From positions 1-64,000 of the forward strand of contig CALYLW010001210.1 of assembly GCA_944989445.1 (NCBI GenBank): 64,000 bases of DNA, in the 5' to 3' direction. Source of the DNA: Ampullaceana balthica (lineage: Eukaryota; Mollusca; Gastropoda; Lymnaeidae). Under the pieces are notes generated by a model. It searched no databases, was not told the origin of the DNA, and saw nothing but the letters and a program-made list of their open reading frames with translations. A program made the translations under genes and the position numbers. Of the stretch, positions 1-12,300 are shown one piece after another. Numbering within the stretch: position 1 is the first letter of the stretch; the number at the start of each line of letters is the position of its first letter.

Positions 1-33
1 ACCAGCATGGAATATGTCTACATGTCCGTACAG

Positions 34-132
34 ATTGCTCCAATTGCGCAGGGGACGGAAATTGTGATACAACTACTGGAACTTGTACGAAAGGCTGCCT
101 CCCTCGTTTCACGGGCACCGACTGTTCCGCCA
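34..132 (+). CDS. Gene A EGF-like exon a1
   Basis: 99 nt between a CAG acceptor and a GTAAGT donor. It encodes one EGF-like module with six cysteines, starting CSNCAGDGNC and ending FTGTDCSA. It is the counterpart of gene B exon 44858-44956 (CSNCAGDGSC...FTGADCTS). Confidence 0.85.
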
Positions 133-3100
133 GTAAGTAGAGAAGATGCTAAAAGTACAAATTACACAGTTCGTTGAATGGGTGGTGCACATGTATTGCA
201 CTAACTTTGAGTACAGAGGGTGCAAACTAATTGAGTAAGGGGTAGGAGGGTGTGCTGTGCACATCTATTGAAAAAGTCGGTTGTATTTGTTCGATCCCAT
301 TGTTAAAATTCAAGGGTATTTAAATGACTTCTGCAAATCGAATAAACTTGTTTCTTTAGTTATAAATATTTTCGCTAATCTATTCCACAAGGTGTATTTT
401 GAAATGGATGACAGACATTGGTGAGACCCTGGGAAATCAGAATTGTATGCTTAAACCAATATGTTCTCAACTGGCTTTATACCCTTGAAATTTTACTTTC
501 CAACTTATCATAAGTTCTACCTATGAACGCTTGGAGATGAATGAATATCGAGAAAAACTATCATTGCAGTCCTTCTCCTAACGGAGTTAACAGGTTGGCA
601 GGCAGATGTATCTCCACATTGTGAACATCTAAATTGCATCTTAATCTCCATTGACGTGCAATGTTGCGAATTTTATGTGGAGATTTTACACTATTGTAAA
701 TTGAACTGACTCCATGCGGTACCTTACCTCATTCAAATTCACTTTCTTGGGTTTCAGTGTGTGGCCAGTGTGCCAGCGACGGCTCTTGCGATCAAGCGAA
801 CAAAGAATGTAAATATGGCTGTTTGCCCGGACACAAAGGAAAACTGTGTGATCGAAGTAAGAAGCTTTCTTCTTTGTATAATCCATTAGAGCAGTGTTTC
901 CAGGCCTGGGTCCCACGCCCCACAGAGTAGCATATGGGTTTTAAACGGGGACAACGATGATTTTTCAGGAATATGTGCAAAAATAACTTGACATACCACA
1001 TGTTGCAGTGAGTTTTTTTTTATTATTCGCAACTCTAACCAATTATGAAATAAATCCCTTCACTTATGAGAAAAATAGGTGATTGGTTGATGTATAATGT
1101 AATATTACAAATTGTGACGTACAAAACTCAAAGTATTTTAGGGGGGTGGGTAAATATGCCTTATATTTACATTTAGATATTCAATGTCTCGTCTACCTCT
1201 ACTCCAATTGACATTAAATTATTATTAAACTCATAATTTATTTTTTAGATGCTATGTGATTCTGTATTGAATGTATAATTCCAAAGTAAAATGAGTACAC
1301 GATGAAGGGTCATAGTTTTGCATTTTACGCCATCAATGCTTGACTAACGAATCAATAGAACCAGTTAAACTTGAGGCGCATAAGAAAGCCAAACAAAGTT
1401 TATGAGAAAGCCAAACCAAGTTCATAAGAAAGCCAAACCAAGTTCATAAGAAAGCCAAACAAAGCTCATAAGAAAGCCAAACAAAGCTCATAAGAAAGCC
1501 AAACAATGTTCATAAGAAAGCCAAACAAAGCTCATAAGAAAAGCCAAACAAAGTTCATAAGAAAGCCAAACCAAGTTCATAAGAAAGCCAAACCAAGTTC
1601 ATAAGAAAGCCAAACAAAGCTCATAAGAAAGCCAAACAAAGCTCATAAGAAAGCCAAACAATGTTCATAAGAAAGCCAAACAAAGCTCATAAGAAAGCCA
1701 AACAAAGTTCATAAGAAAGCCAAACAAAGCTCATAAGAAAGCCAAACAAAGTTCATAAGAAAGCCAAACAAATCTCATAAGAAAGCCAAACAAAGTTCAT
1801 AAGAAAGCCAAACAAAGTTCATAAGAAAGCCAAACAAAGTTCATAAGAAAGCCAAACAAAGTTCTCATTTTTTTTCGGATTTGAATGTGTTTAAAAAATA
1901 TTATTTTCAAATACAAATTCGCAAAAAAAGAGTAACGTTATCTTACCTGTTACAGACGCTCCTTCTATACGGAAGATTATTGCGTCATACGCTTATCTGT
2001 GTTTAGTGTTTAGTCCTGCATTCTTATTCGAGTTATAAATGTGGATATAGTTTTTGGTTTTACTGGTTTCTTGAAGCAACTCATTCCATGCCCGAATTCC
2101 TGACGGGAAAAACGAGAATTTGTATGTGTTTGTTCTTGCATACGGAATAACGAAGGTGTTTTTATCCTTATGTCTATCTGAGGGTTGCATTAATATTAAA
2201 GTTATCTTTGTGTTGTATTTTTAAATTAGAGTTAATTGTTTTATGTATAGTTACTACTTTAGTCTTGGTTCTTCTATCCTCTAGTGCTTCAAGGTTTAAT
2301 GATTTAACTAGGGCCGCGGAAATTAACGAATAATTTATCGATAAATCGTTAAAAATTGTATCGATTAAATATCGATTAAATTAATTTTAATCGAAAAAAT
2401 TCGATTAAAAATGGTATTATTATTATTACTATTATTATATTATTATTATAAAATTCGATAAAAAAATATTATAAAAATTTATAATATTGTTTTTGCAATT
2501 TATTAAAAAAATAATTAATTATTAATAATAATTTATATATTTTTAATGTACAAATTTCTCCCGCTTATTATAATAATTTATTAATTTATGTAGACCAGGA
2601 CTTAATAAAATAAAATTTTGTTCAAAATATTTATTTTCAAATTTAAATTACCTTTTTTTGTTACTTCCCTTTGAGATGTTCAGTTTAATGACGTCAAAAA
2701 TTTTAAAATTTTGGCTTTAATCGAAATTAACTATAAATTCATGAAATTAATCGTTAATTTTTCAAAAGTTAGCGATTAAATTTAAATTAATCGTTACCAT
2801 CCCTAGATTTAACTAGTGGGTGTTATTCTTGTAAGTTTTGAATATTCTCCAGGAATGAATCTGGCACCTCTTTCTGAATTTGTTCTAGTTTTTCAATGTT
2901 TTCTTTGGTGCATGGGTCCCATACAGAAGATTCATATTCTATTACAAGTGAGGTAGCATTTTATTTTTATATTCTTATTACATCTGTGAAATTTTATGTT
3001 TGATTTTTTATTACTTCAGTGACATGGGGATTCCTTGATAGGTTTCTCATTTATAATTACTCTTAAGTATTTTGCATCATTAGTTCGGATTAGTTCTTTT

Positions 3101-6100
3101 CCATGAATGAAATATCTTGAGTTTATTTGTTTCTTTTTAAAATCCCTCCGATTAACTTCACCGTCTTGTCGTCATTTCTTGGTCCCGCCCGCGGAAAAAC
3201 AAAAGTAAAACATGATCCACTTCCCATGATTCTATCGAGCTGAAATTGTGCACATAGACTTGTGTCACCTAATAATACATTTTTTCAAAAATTCAGATCG
3301 ATCGAATGTACCGTATTTAAACTAGTGAATTGTTAGTTTACCTCTATGCATCTCTATGTAGCATGTGTAGCCGTCTGCTATAGTTGACCTCAACGGGTCA
3401 CTGGAGATTCACTCCTGCCCTCGATGTCACAGGGGTCTGTCGCGTGGTGCGTATTATATTGAACATAATAAATACTTTTAGTTATGTCTCATATAAAAGG
3501 TATTTATAGTCATAATCTTTGTTTTTACTGGGTTTTTTTTATTCTTTGTTCCTATTAACAGTTGACACTTTTCTGGGTGGAAAGACATAGTCCAGTTATT
3601 CTCCCATTATATCAATACATCTAAGTCTTTTTGTAAAATTTTGCTATCTTGTTCTGATTTAATTGTTCTATAGATTATACAATCATCAGCTAATAACCTA
3701 ACTTTTGTTCCTGTTTAGATGTTTTTGGGTAAATCATTTATATAAATTAAAATGATTAAGGAACTTAGCACAGTTTCTTGTGGAACTCCTGAGTTTAAAT
3801 GTTATTGGTGCAAATTTAATTCCATAAATTATTACAGTTTGCTCTCTGCCCAAAAGGAAGTCATGGATCTAGTGATGTAAGGGACCTTACATTCCAAAGT
3901 AAATAAGTTTTCTGAGTAAACTAAAATGGTGAACTTTGTCAAATGCTTGTGAGAAGACTAGTATAACTGTATCTATTTGGTCATTCTTGGCTAAGCCTTT
4001 TGACACATCATCTATTAAGCATATTAGTTGTGTTTCACATTTTCTGTTTTTTCTAAAGCCGTTTTGATGTGGGCATAGGACATTATATTTGTCTAGGTGG
4101 TTAACTATTCTGCCATATATTATGTGCTCTAGTAATTTACAGGTGATACTGGTAAGTTTACTGGTCTGTAATTACCAGGGTCTTATTTATCACCTTTCTT
4201 AAAGAGGGGAGTTACGTTACCTAATTTCCAATCCTTGGGCACTTAGCCCAGGTTTGGAGAGGCTTGAAAAAGAACTACAAGGATTAAGGACAGTTCATTG
4301 CTTAGTTCTTCTAATAACCTTGCAGGCAATTCATCTGGACCAGTGGCTTTGTTTATTTTTAAGTTTTTTAGGAGTGTATGTATACCTATCTCGTCTACAG
4401 TTATGGTACCTATTTCTTCCATTTTATTTAAATTTATTAAAACTTCCTTGTTGCCTCAGGCCGAAAATTATTATGCAAAATATGTGTTAATAATATTCAG
4501 TCTCATTATCATTATATGTTTTATTATTTGGGCTTTTTAGTGTGGTTATTCCTGTAGGTTCCATTTTTTAGATTTAATAAAGGACCATACGTTTTTATTG
4601 TTATCTTTCGAAATGGCATAGTTTATATATTCAATTTTGAGGCTTCGACTAAGTTTTTGTGTCAAGTGTTTAATCTTTAAATATTTTTGTGTATCCTTTT
4701 TAATTGGTAGCCTTAAATTTTGTAAATAAGTTCTCTTTTGTTTGCATAGTTTTTTTTTAAATTTAGATTGAAACCAGCATTTGTTAATTTGTATATGATG
4801 TTAGTTTTGCTGGAACATTCTCACCCATTATAGTTTTTAGATTTGTTTTTATATATTTCAAATTTCTTCTACTGGGCAGTTTGTGTTAAATTTTCCTAAG
4901 ACATTTTGTTGGAGATTGACCGCTGATTAAGGTCTTTACTTACTTCTTAATCTGCAATCGCCAATCTCACTAAAGTGACTAGTTACTAAATTTCCTCACT
5001 CATCACTAAATCTTGGAAAAATCATACGATGTTTCGAAATGGTATTCGCTACATCATTTGAAAGTACAACTACCGCCAAAGATGTATATAATAAGCTACA
5101 AATTTTTTTTTGAATTCAATAATATATCAATGAAGAGAATCGTGTGCTGCAGGTGTTCTTGGTTTGATAGGCTAGAAAAATGGCTGCCTATAACTAATGA
5201 TAGGTGAGAATGCTAGAAATGCAAGATGTGTATTTTTTTATTTGCGAAAAACTTTTCGCATGTTCTAAATGAAGTACTAAACTCATTTATAAAGTGTATC
5301 ATACTATTGACGCTAAAGCCAAATTCAGACTTGTACTTGTCACTGAAGTAAGATGGTTTTCGAAAGGGCCTCTCTTAAAAGGTTTATGGAACTATTTAAT
5401 AATATTTGTCAACGGTCGAAGATAAAGAATAAAAACTAAATATTTGAAAAACTAAAAAATGTTAAATAATCAAATCCAAGGAACAAATACAATGTTTGTT
5501 TCGGTAACAGCGATTATATTTGTTTGACCTTTAATTATATGAGAAATAAATAAATTTACATCAAAATTTTTGAAAAGTTTATTGAGGCAATTGCTTTTTT
5601 TTAAATTTGTGTGATATTTCAAATGTTAGTATCCACGAGCAGAAAGTGAATGAGTGATGAGTCAGTTAAAATTTTTATTTAGTATAGCAGCATTGATGGT
5701 ATGGCTTTGTGAGAAAAAATAAATCACCTATTCAAATTCAACAAATTAGTGGCAGAAAACTCATGAAAACCGTTTTCATCTTTATATTAGATAATTGTGG
5801 ATGTTACACTGCGTGGAGACTTGAGCCTGAAGCTAACTAAATGAATACCTAACATGAAAACTCTCTAAGACAAACATCACGCACAAACCTCAAATAATAA
5901 ATATATTGACTACTATTTAAAATTAATTTTGAAAAACCTTTCGTTTAAATTGTTTCGCATTTGATATTCACTTTTCCATTAACTGTTTTGGCAATCTACG
6001 TACTATGTATCCTCAACTACTTCCTAGGGATATCTTCCTAAAACCTATCATTTAAGTTTAAAGGCTCTGGTGGAGCATGGCTCAAAAAGGTTGAGAAACA

Positions 6101-6251
6101 CTGCATTAGTAAATTTTGGGGAAGCGAATTTTTTTAAACGATTTTGTTGTTAATTATCGTATCTTTATAAATATTTTTTTTAAAATTGCTATTTAAAAAC
6201 CGTTTTAAAATTCTACATAAGTAATACAATTTATTAATAGAACGTTTTCAA

Positions 6252-6338
<87 letters not shown>

Positions 6339-9300
6339 AAATTTCTAGTTGATTCAGTGTCTTAGCTGTGGGCTGCGAACCGCATCAGGAGACACCATTG
6401 CTGGTGGATGACACAAAATGGCAAATGTTCATCATTGCAGTTACATATTGCTAGGTCTAGGTCATTGCGTAACTTTATAAGATGACAACAAATTGAATCT
6501 TTAAACACACGACCAAGCACATTTTAATACATATTACAATAATTTGAATCGTTTTCTTAAATTTTATTTGTTATTGTACATTTTGTTTAAAGGGTTTTTG
6601 AAATAGCCGCCAGAGAATTTTTTTTTAAAATCGCCGATTTATCACCATTGCTGCCATATAACATCAGATCATAATTGACTTATGTTATTGGCTTGATTTC
6701 ACGCGAAGACAATCAAAGATGTGTATGATTTGCTGCAGATATACGTGCTAATAACAGGGTTTTCAACAAAGATACTCTAAAACTGGTAATTATGACTCAT
6801 GGAGAATTTTTTAATAATATTTGTTTCTGTTCCTACTTTCATGGAAAGTATCAGTTCCAGACAATTATTGTTTGAGATCGGCAATATAACGAGTCATTCG
6901 TTTCAGAATTAGGACGGGCCTTTAGTGAAGTTAAAAGCCAAGCGACGAAATAACAAGGACATTTGCACCAGTTGACAGATGTAAAAATGTCATGTCAAAT
7001 GGCGAGGCTGGTGACGTCAACCCTAGCTACGCCACTTAGCAGAGCCCTGCCTTGTGCTTTAAGACAGATGCATTGCCCTTAAGGCTTGAATGTCTGGGGT
7101 TAATTTACTTATCACCAATGTAAAAAAGTAGGGCTGCGGATATTAACGATTAATTTCTCGATTAATCGTTAAATTTTTTTATCGATTAAAATTATTTTAA
7201 TCGATAAAAATTCGATTAAAATTAAAGAAAATATTTATAATATTTTTTAAAATTTTTTATTAATAAACAATTAATTATTAATAATTAATAATAATTTATA
7301 TATTTTTTTACATACAAACTTCTCCCGCGTAATATTATAATTTATTTTATTAATCTATGTGGACCGGCAGACGTCAACTAAAAAATGGCTGACAGCATCA
7401 GCGCAGTTAAATTTAAACATATAACTGGAAAGTTGAGCAGTAATTTTATTTTTAAGCTAACTGCGGATGGCAAAGTCGAAGATGGTGAAAATATCTACGG
7501 TCGCTGCCATAAACAATTCTCTTTTAAAGGATCAAATACATCGCTGAAGTCAATTACCTGTTTTTAATACTTCCCTTGAAATGTTCAGTTTAATGATGTC
7601 ATAAATTTCTATTTTTGGCTTTAATCGAAATTAACGATTAATTAATCGTTAATTTTTTTAAAGTTAACGATTAAATTTAAATTAATCGATAACAGCCCTA
7701 TAAATTATTTTTTTTAAAATTTGTGAGTGAAGGAGACGGAGGTTGGGAATTCGGCAGCGGCTTCGTAAGGGAATTTATGCCGCTTCTGATTCAGTTTCTT
7801 AACTCCTTCAGATTGCTCCAACTGCTTGGGTCAGTGTGTATCATTTACAGGCGCGTGCCTCTCTGGCTGTAAGCTGGGCTTCACTGGACACGACTGTGAA
7901 AAGCGTAATGAAAAACACATGTATTAGTTTTATTAGTAATAAAATGGTACAGGGTTGTCGTATGGTAGCAAATGTTAATTTAGTTGAAAATGAAATATTT
8001 TTATGTCATTTTAGTGTCGATTAAATGTGTTGAAAGCTATAAAGAAAAGTGCCTCAGCACATCTATAAAGTTTTACACTGCTACTGTTATCTGTCTATGT
8101 TTAACTGTCCTCGTCAATAAAACGTCTTTGAGTCTACCTCAACCATTATCAGTTTTTTGTCTTAAATACCCCATATTAATTCTAATAACTGTATAGATGA
8201 ATTATTTACTTTTTTATTTTTGTGTGTTTTTAATGTAAATGCCTATAAGAACCATTTGCTTCAACATGTCATTTTAAAAAATTTTTTGATTCACAGCCTG
8301 TACGAATTGTATTGGTGATGGAGCATGTCAGCAGAGAAACGGCGCCTGTGAGCACGGGTGTGTCACTGGACATAAAGGAATCGAATGCAAGGGAGGTCAG
8401 TGACTGAGGGCACAACGGAAACAATGAATCTGAATGGGGGGTTGAATAATAGCAGACATTGGGATTCTCAGTTTACGATGAACTTTTCGATACAAGCTAT
8501 TACCACGTTTTTATTAACTCACTTTCGTTCCTGTTTGTCTGTCCACAATTTTTCAAATCTACCAACGTAAAATTAAACCACTTCTGATGGTCCTAGAGAT
8601 CTCAAAATTTTACCACAGAGAGATCTTGGATGACAATGCATTGTATCAAAATTTCAGATCGATAAAATATACCGTTATTAAATTATTTTTTTATGAGCAG
8701 GCGGTGGGTTATTAGTTTAGCTAATTAAGATGAACTAATGGATGGCAAGTGAAACCTTAGGCTTTATAAAAAGAAACTTTAACAAATGTAATAGAGATAT
8801 AAAACTAAAATGCTACCTCACTTTGGTGAGACCTGTACTAGAATATGCATCTTCTGTATGGGACCCATCCACCAAAGAAAACATTGATAAACTAGAACAA
8901 ATTCAAAAAAGAGCTGCCAGATTCATTACTGGAGAATATTCGAAACTGACAAGAATAACACCATTAGTTAAATCATTAAACCTTGAAACACTAGAGGATA
9001 GAAGAACCAAAAGCAAAGTAGTTATCATACATAAAGCAATTAATTCTAATTTAGAAATACAACACAAAGATAACTTAATACAACCCTCAGATAGACATAA
9101 GGATAAAAACACCTTTCTTATTCCGTATGCAAGAACAAAGACATACAAGTTTTCCTTCTTCCCGTCCGGAATTCGGGCGTGGAATGGGTTGCCTGAAGAA
9201 TCCAGGAAAACCAACACTTTATCAGCATTTAAATCTCTAATAAAAATGCAGGACTAAACACAAACCATAGATAAGCGTAGGACGCAATAATCTTCTGTAT

Positions 9301-12300
9301 AGAAGGAGCGTCTGTAAACAGATAAGATAAGATAAATCAATTTTTTGTTAAAAATTAGTTTATTTTTCGAAATTGATAATAACTTTTAGCTATTAGTTTG
9401 TTTATATGACTTTATGGCTTCGATGGGGATTAAAATGTTCAGACTAGCTAATCTTTGGCAATGAGCTTGTGTTAACAGTTTGTGATAGAACAATTAGTAC
9501 AGCACTTTTTTTTTATCGGCCCGAAATAGTAAAAATGCAATTAAATTGAAACAACTTCATCAAGTCTGCGGTCACACCGAATCTTCTATGCACTCACAAT
9601 ACCTTAATCGGCAGTAGTGTTTTTTTTCCCATTTACATTACCTAATAATTATAGTGATCGAATAATAAATGTGTCTCTTGAAAATCAACCCATAACATTT
9701 GTTTCCCCCCTTTTAGAATAACTCGCTTTTTTGCCAAACTCCAACAGACTGCACAAACTGTGGTGGCAACAGGAGCTGCGACAGGTACACGGGTGTATGC
9801 CTTAATGGTTGCATAGAAGGTTTTGAAGGAGATCTGTGCCGTGGTAAGTTTTAAAATGTTCATTGAAACCATACTATAAAAATATTTTTACCCTCACTTC
9901 ACAATGGACTGAATGCTCAATTACGGTAAATAATAATGCAAACAGTTAAAGGTTTCCTAAGTTCTAAGATGGAACACAAATCTCGTTGCAAGATTACAGA
10001 CTAAACTCAATACATGGATAAGTGTAGAATAGCTCTTGTCATAATATGGCGTAAATATATTTATATAACTATTTGAGATATATGTATCTTTTTGGGGAGG
10101 ACGAATTTCATAAAAATTTAATAAAAGATACGAGTCAATATGTAAATGCAGGTATATTGAGAAGGAAGTGTCTTATCAGCTATTTGTTAATTCTTCGTTA
10201 ACTTAAGACAGCGTAACTGCCTTGAACAGGAAAAACAATTTCGTAATTTTACAATTTTAAGAGCTTATTGATTCGATTGTATTTATGCTTAAAAACATTG
10301 ATCCGCTAAAACGTAATCTAAAAATAGAACATTACTCTATTTTTTATGACGTTTTCTTGTTTTAGAAATGACAAGGCCTATACAATAATCTTCTATATAG
10401 AGGGAGCGTATTTTACATAAAAGGTAAGACTAAACACAAACCATAGATAAGCGTAGGACGCAATAATCTTCTGTATAGAAGTAGCGTCTGTAAACAGATA
10501 AGATAAGATAAGATAAGATAAGGTTACTTACTACATTTAGACAGCTTTTCGTTAACAACAATATGTTTTTCAGCATTAATAAGGAGCCACAATGTCTGCG
10601 AACTTCTTGTTTACAAAAATGTGAGAAACATTTCATCCGTGTAAAGCCCATTAGGATGACTTCAGTTAACGTAGAGTCAACAAAGGTCTATAAGTTTAAC
10701 AAGAATACCCGGATCTTTGATTTATATCGTAATGAAAATCGTTCCATTTGCATACCATGATGCGCTGTCAATTGATTTCAAACATGAAATGACAAGGCTG
10801 TTCACGAATTTGAGTTTCAGAAATTTATTTAGTGACATTCAGAAGTTAAATTTAAATAAAGGTTAAAAATAATAAATAGAAATAGAAAAAACATTTTTTA
10901 AAGCATAAAAGAGTACTCTATATTCCATGTGGACTTTTTCCTATTTGCGTTAGTTAATTTACTCCATTGTGGCAACGCTGAACCCTGGCCATTATTTCTG
11001 TAACACGTTTTCTCGTACCGTTAAACACAAGTTGAGCATTCAGTTCTTTGAGCACATGACGGGGGAAACAATATTCATTGCAAGTTGATACAAAGTTTTC
11101 CCACTTCTATTCGGATAATAGAGAAACTTCTTCTTGAAAAGAAGGACAGTGAGTGGCTCATCCTGTCAAACAATGAACAGAACGTGTTGACACGTGGTGT
11201 ACACACACACACAAGCAATTGCTTAGCTACGTACAAGATGGTCACCACCAATATACCCTTTAAGCAACGCATCCACGCACATATCTGACCGACGCCGCGC
11301 AGCAGTTTTGAATTACCGCGCAGCAAAGTTTTTAAAAAAAGATGCTGTGCAACATTTCACACGAGCTATTTTACTTTGCACACTAACTACCGAACATTGG
11401 CCACCATCGTAACCAACGAACATTGGCCACCACCCTAACCAACGAACATTGGCCAACACACTAACCAACGAACATTGGCCAACACTGGCCAACACACTAA
11501 CCAACGAACATTGGCCACCGCCCAGTTTTGTTTGAACGAGGAAGTCGGTCAAACGGTTTCTTCTACCAAGATATATAGCTGTGGCGGCCAAAGCCCAAAA
11601 ATGGTTACTTCGAGAAAAGGCCGGTCAATTCGGGAACTGGCCAATGTTGCTGTAAATTAGCCGCCAAAATCCGAAATTCGGCCTTTTGCCGGCCAGTTCG
11701 CGATATAGCCTGGATCGATTGGCAGAAGAAAGAAGTCATGAGCAGATTGTCGTTGACCAATATAATTTAATACTTAACATTGAATATTATTAACAAAGGA
11801 TAAAAATCAATTACGATAGTGAAGCTTATAAAGTATAGTAAAGTATCTCTTTCTGTCATAACTTATTGCAACAAGATGAACTTTTATTATGGCATTTTGA
11901 ACCATGCAACAGTTTGTTCTTCATACATTTACAGCGATTTGTTTCGCACTTAGTACTGCAGTTGTATCGAGAGTAGCACAGGCCGCCGATCAGTGATTGG
12001 GAAGACGCGACGGTTCGTAATGATTTTTCTTCTGTGGCGACGGATTCCAGAGAGAAAAGTTTCTCTTGCTCAATGCAAAACTCGCTTCTGGGGTTAGCTG
12101 TTTGAGATGTTTTTCCTAGCTTGTTGAAGCCATCCTCAACGTTCATGATAACTGCAAGAACGCTTCTTGGACCACCGCTACCTCTATCAACACGTGGTAT
12201 ACACACGCGGATCTTATCTCCAACTTTCACTGGTGGCAATTTTGCATCTGAATTTCTGTTCATCTTGGCTGCTTGGCCTTGAAAACTTTCGCGAGCAGCT

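Larger units (their letters stand above)
1935..4960 (-). mobile_element. CR1/jockey-like LINE, reverse strand, decayed and interrupted
   Basis: Read on the minus strand, the region gives successive pieces of a non-LTR retrotransposon with many stops. First comes a linker ending WSFIKSK (near 4560). Reverse transcriptase fragments follow (NYRPVNLP near 4170, QNGFRKNRKCETQLI near 4050, FHPEKCQLL-type near 3560), then the C-terminal FFPSGIRAWN block (near 2090). The 3' end near 1935 reads as the terminal sequence ending in GATAA-like units. No endonuclease domain is visible, so it is 5'-truncated. Two younger elements are inserted (2309-2805 and 3139-3507). The same family recurs at 8742-9334, 10428-10523, 19855-20310 and 59190-59440. 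Confidence 0.75.

Noticed and set aside
10563..10760. 65-codon frame with CLRTSCLQKC after a CAG, considered as an extra exon of gene A
   Set aside because: Cysteine spacing does not fit the EGF modules, there is no matching donor in phase, and gene B has no equivalent exon.
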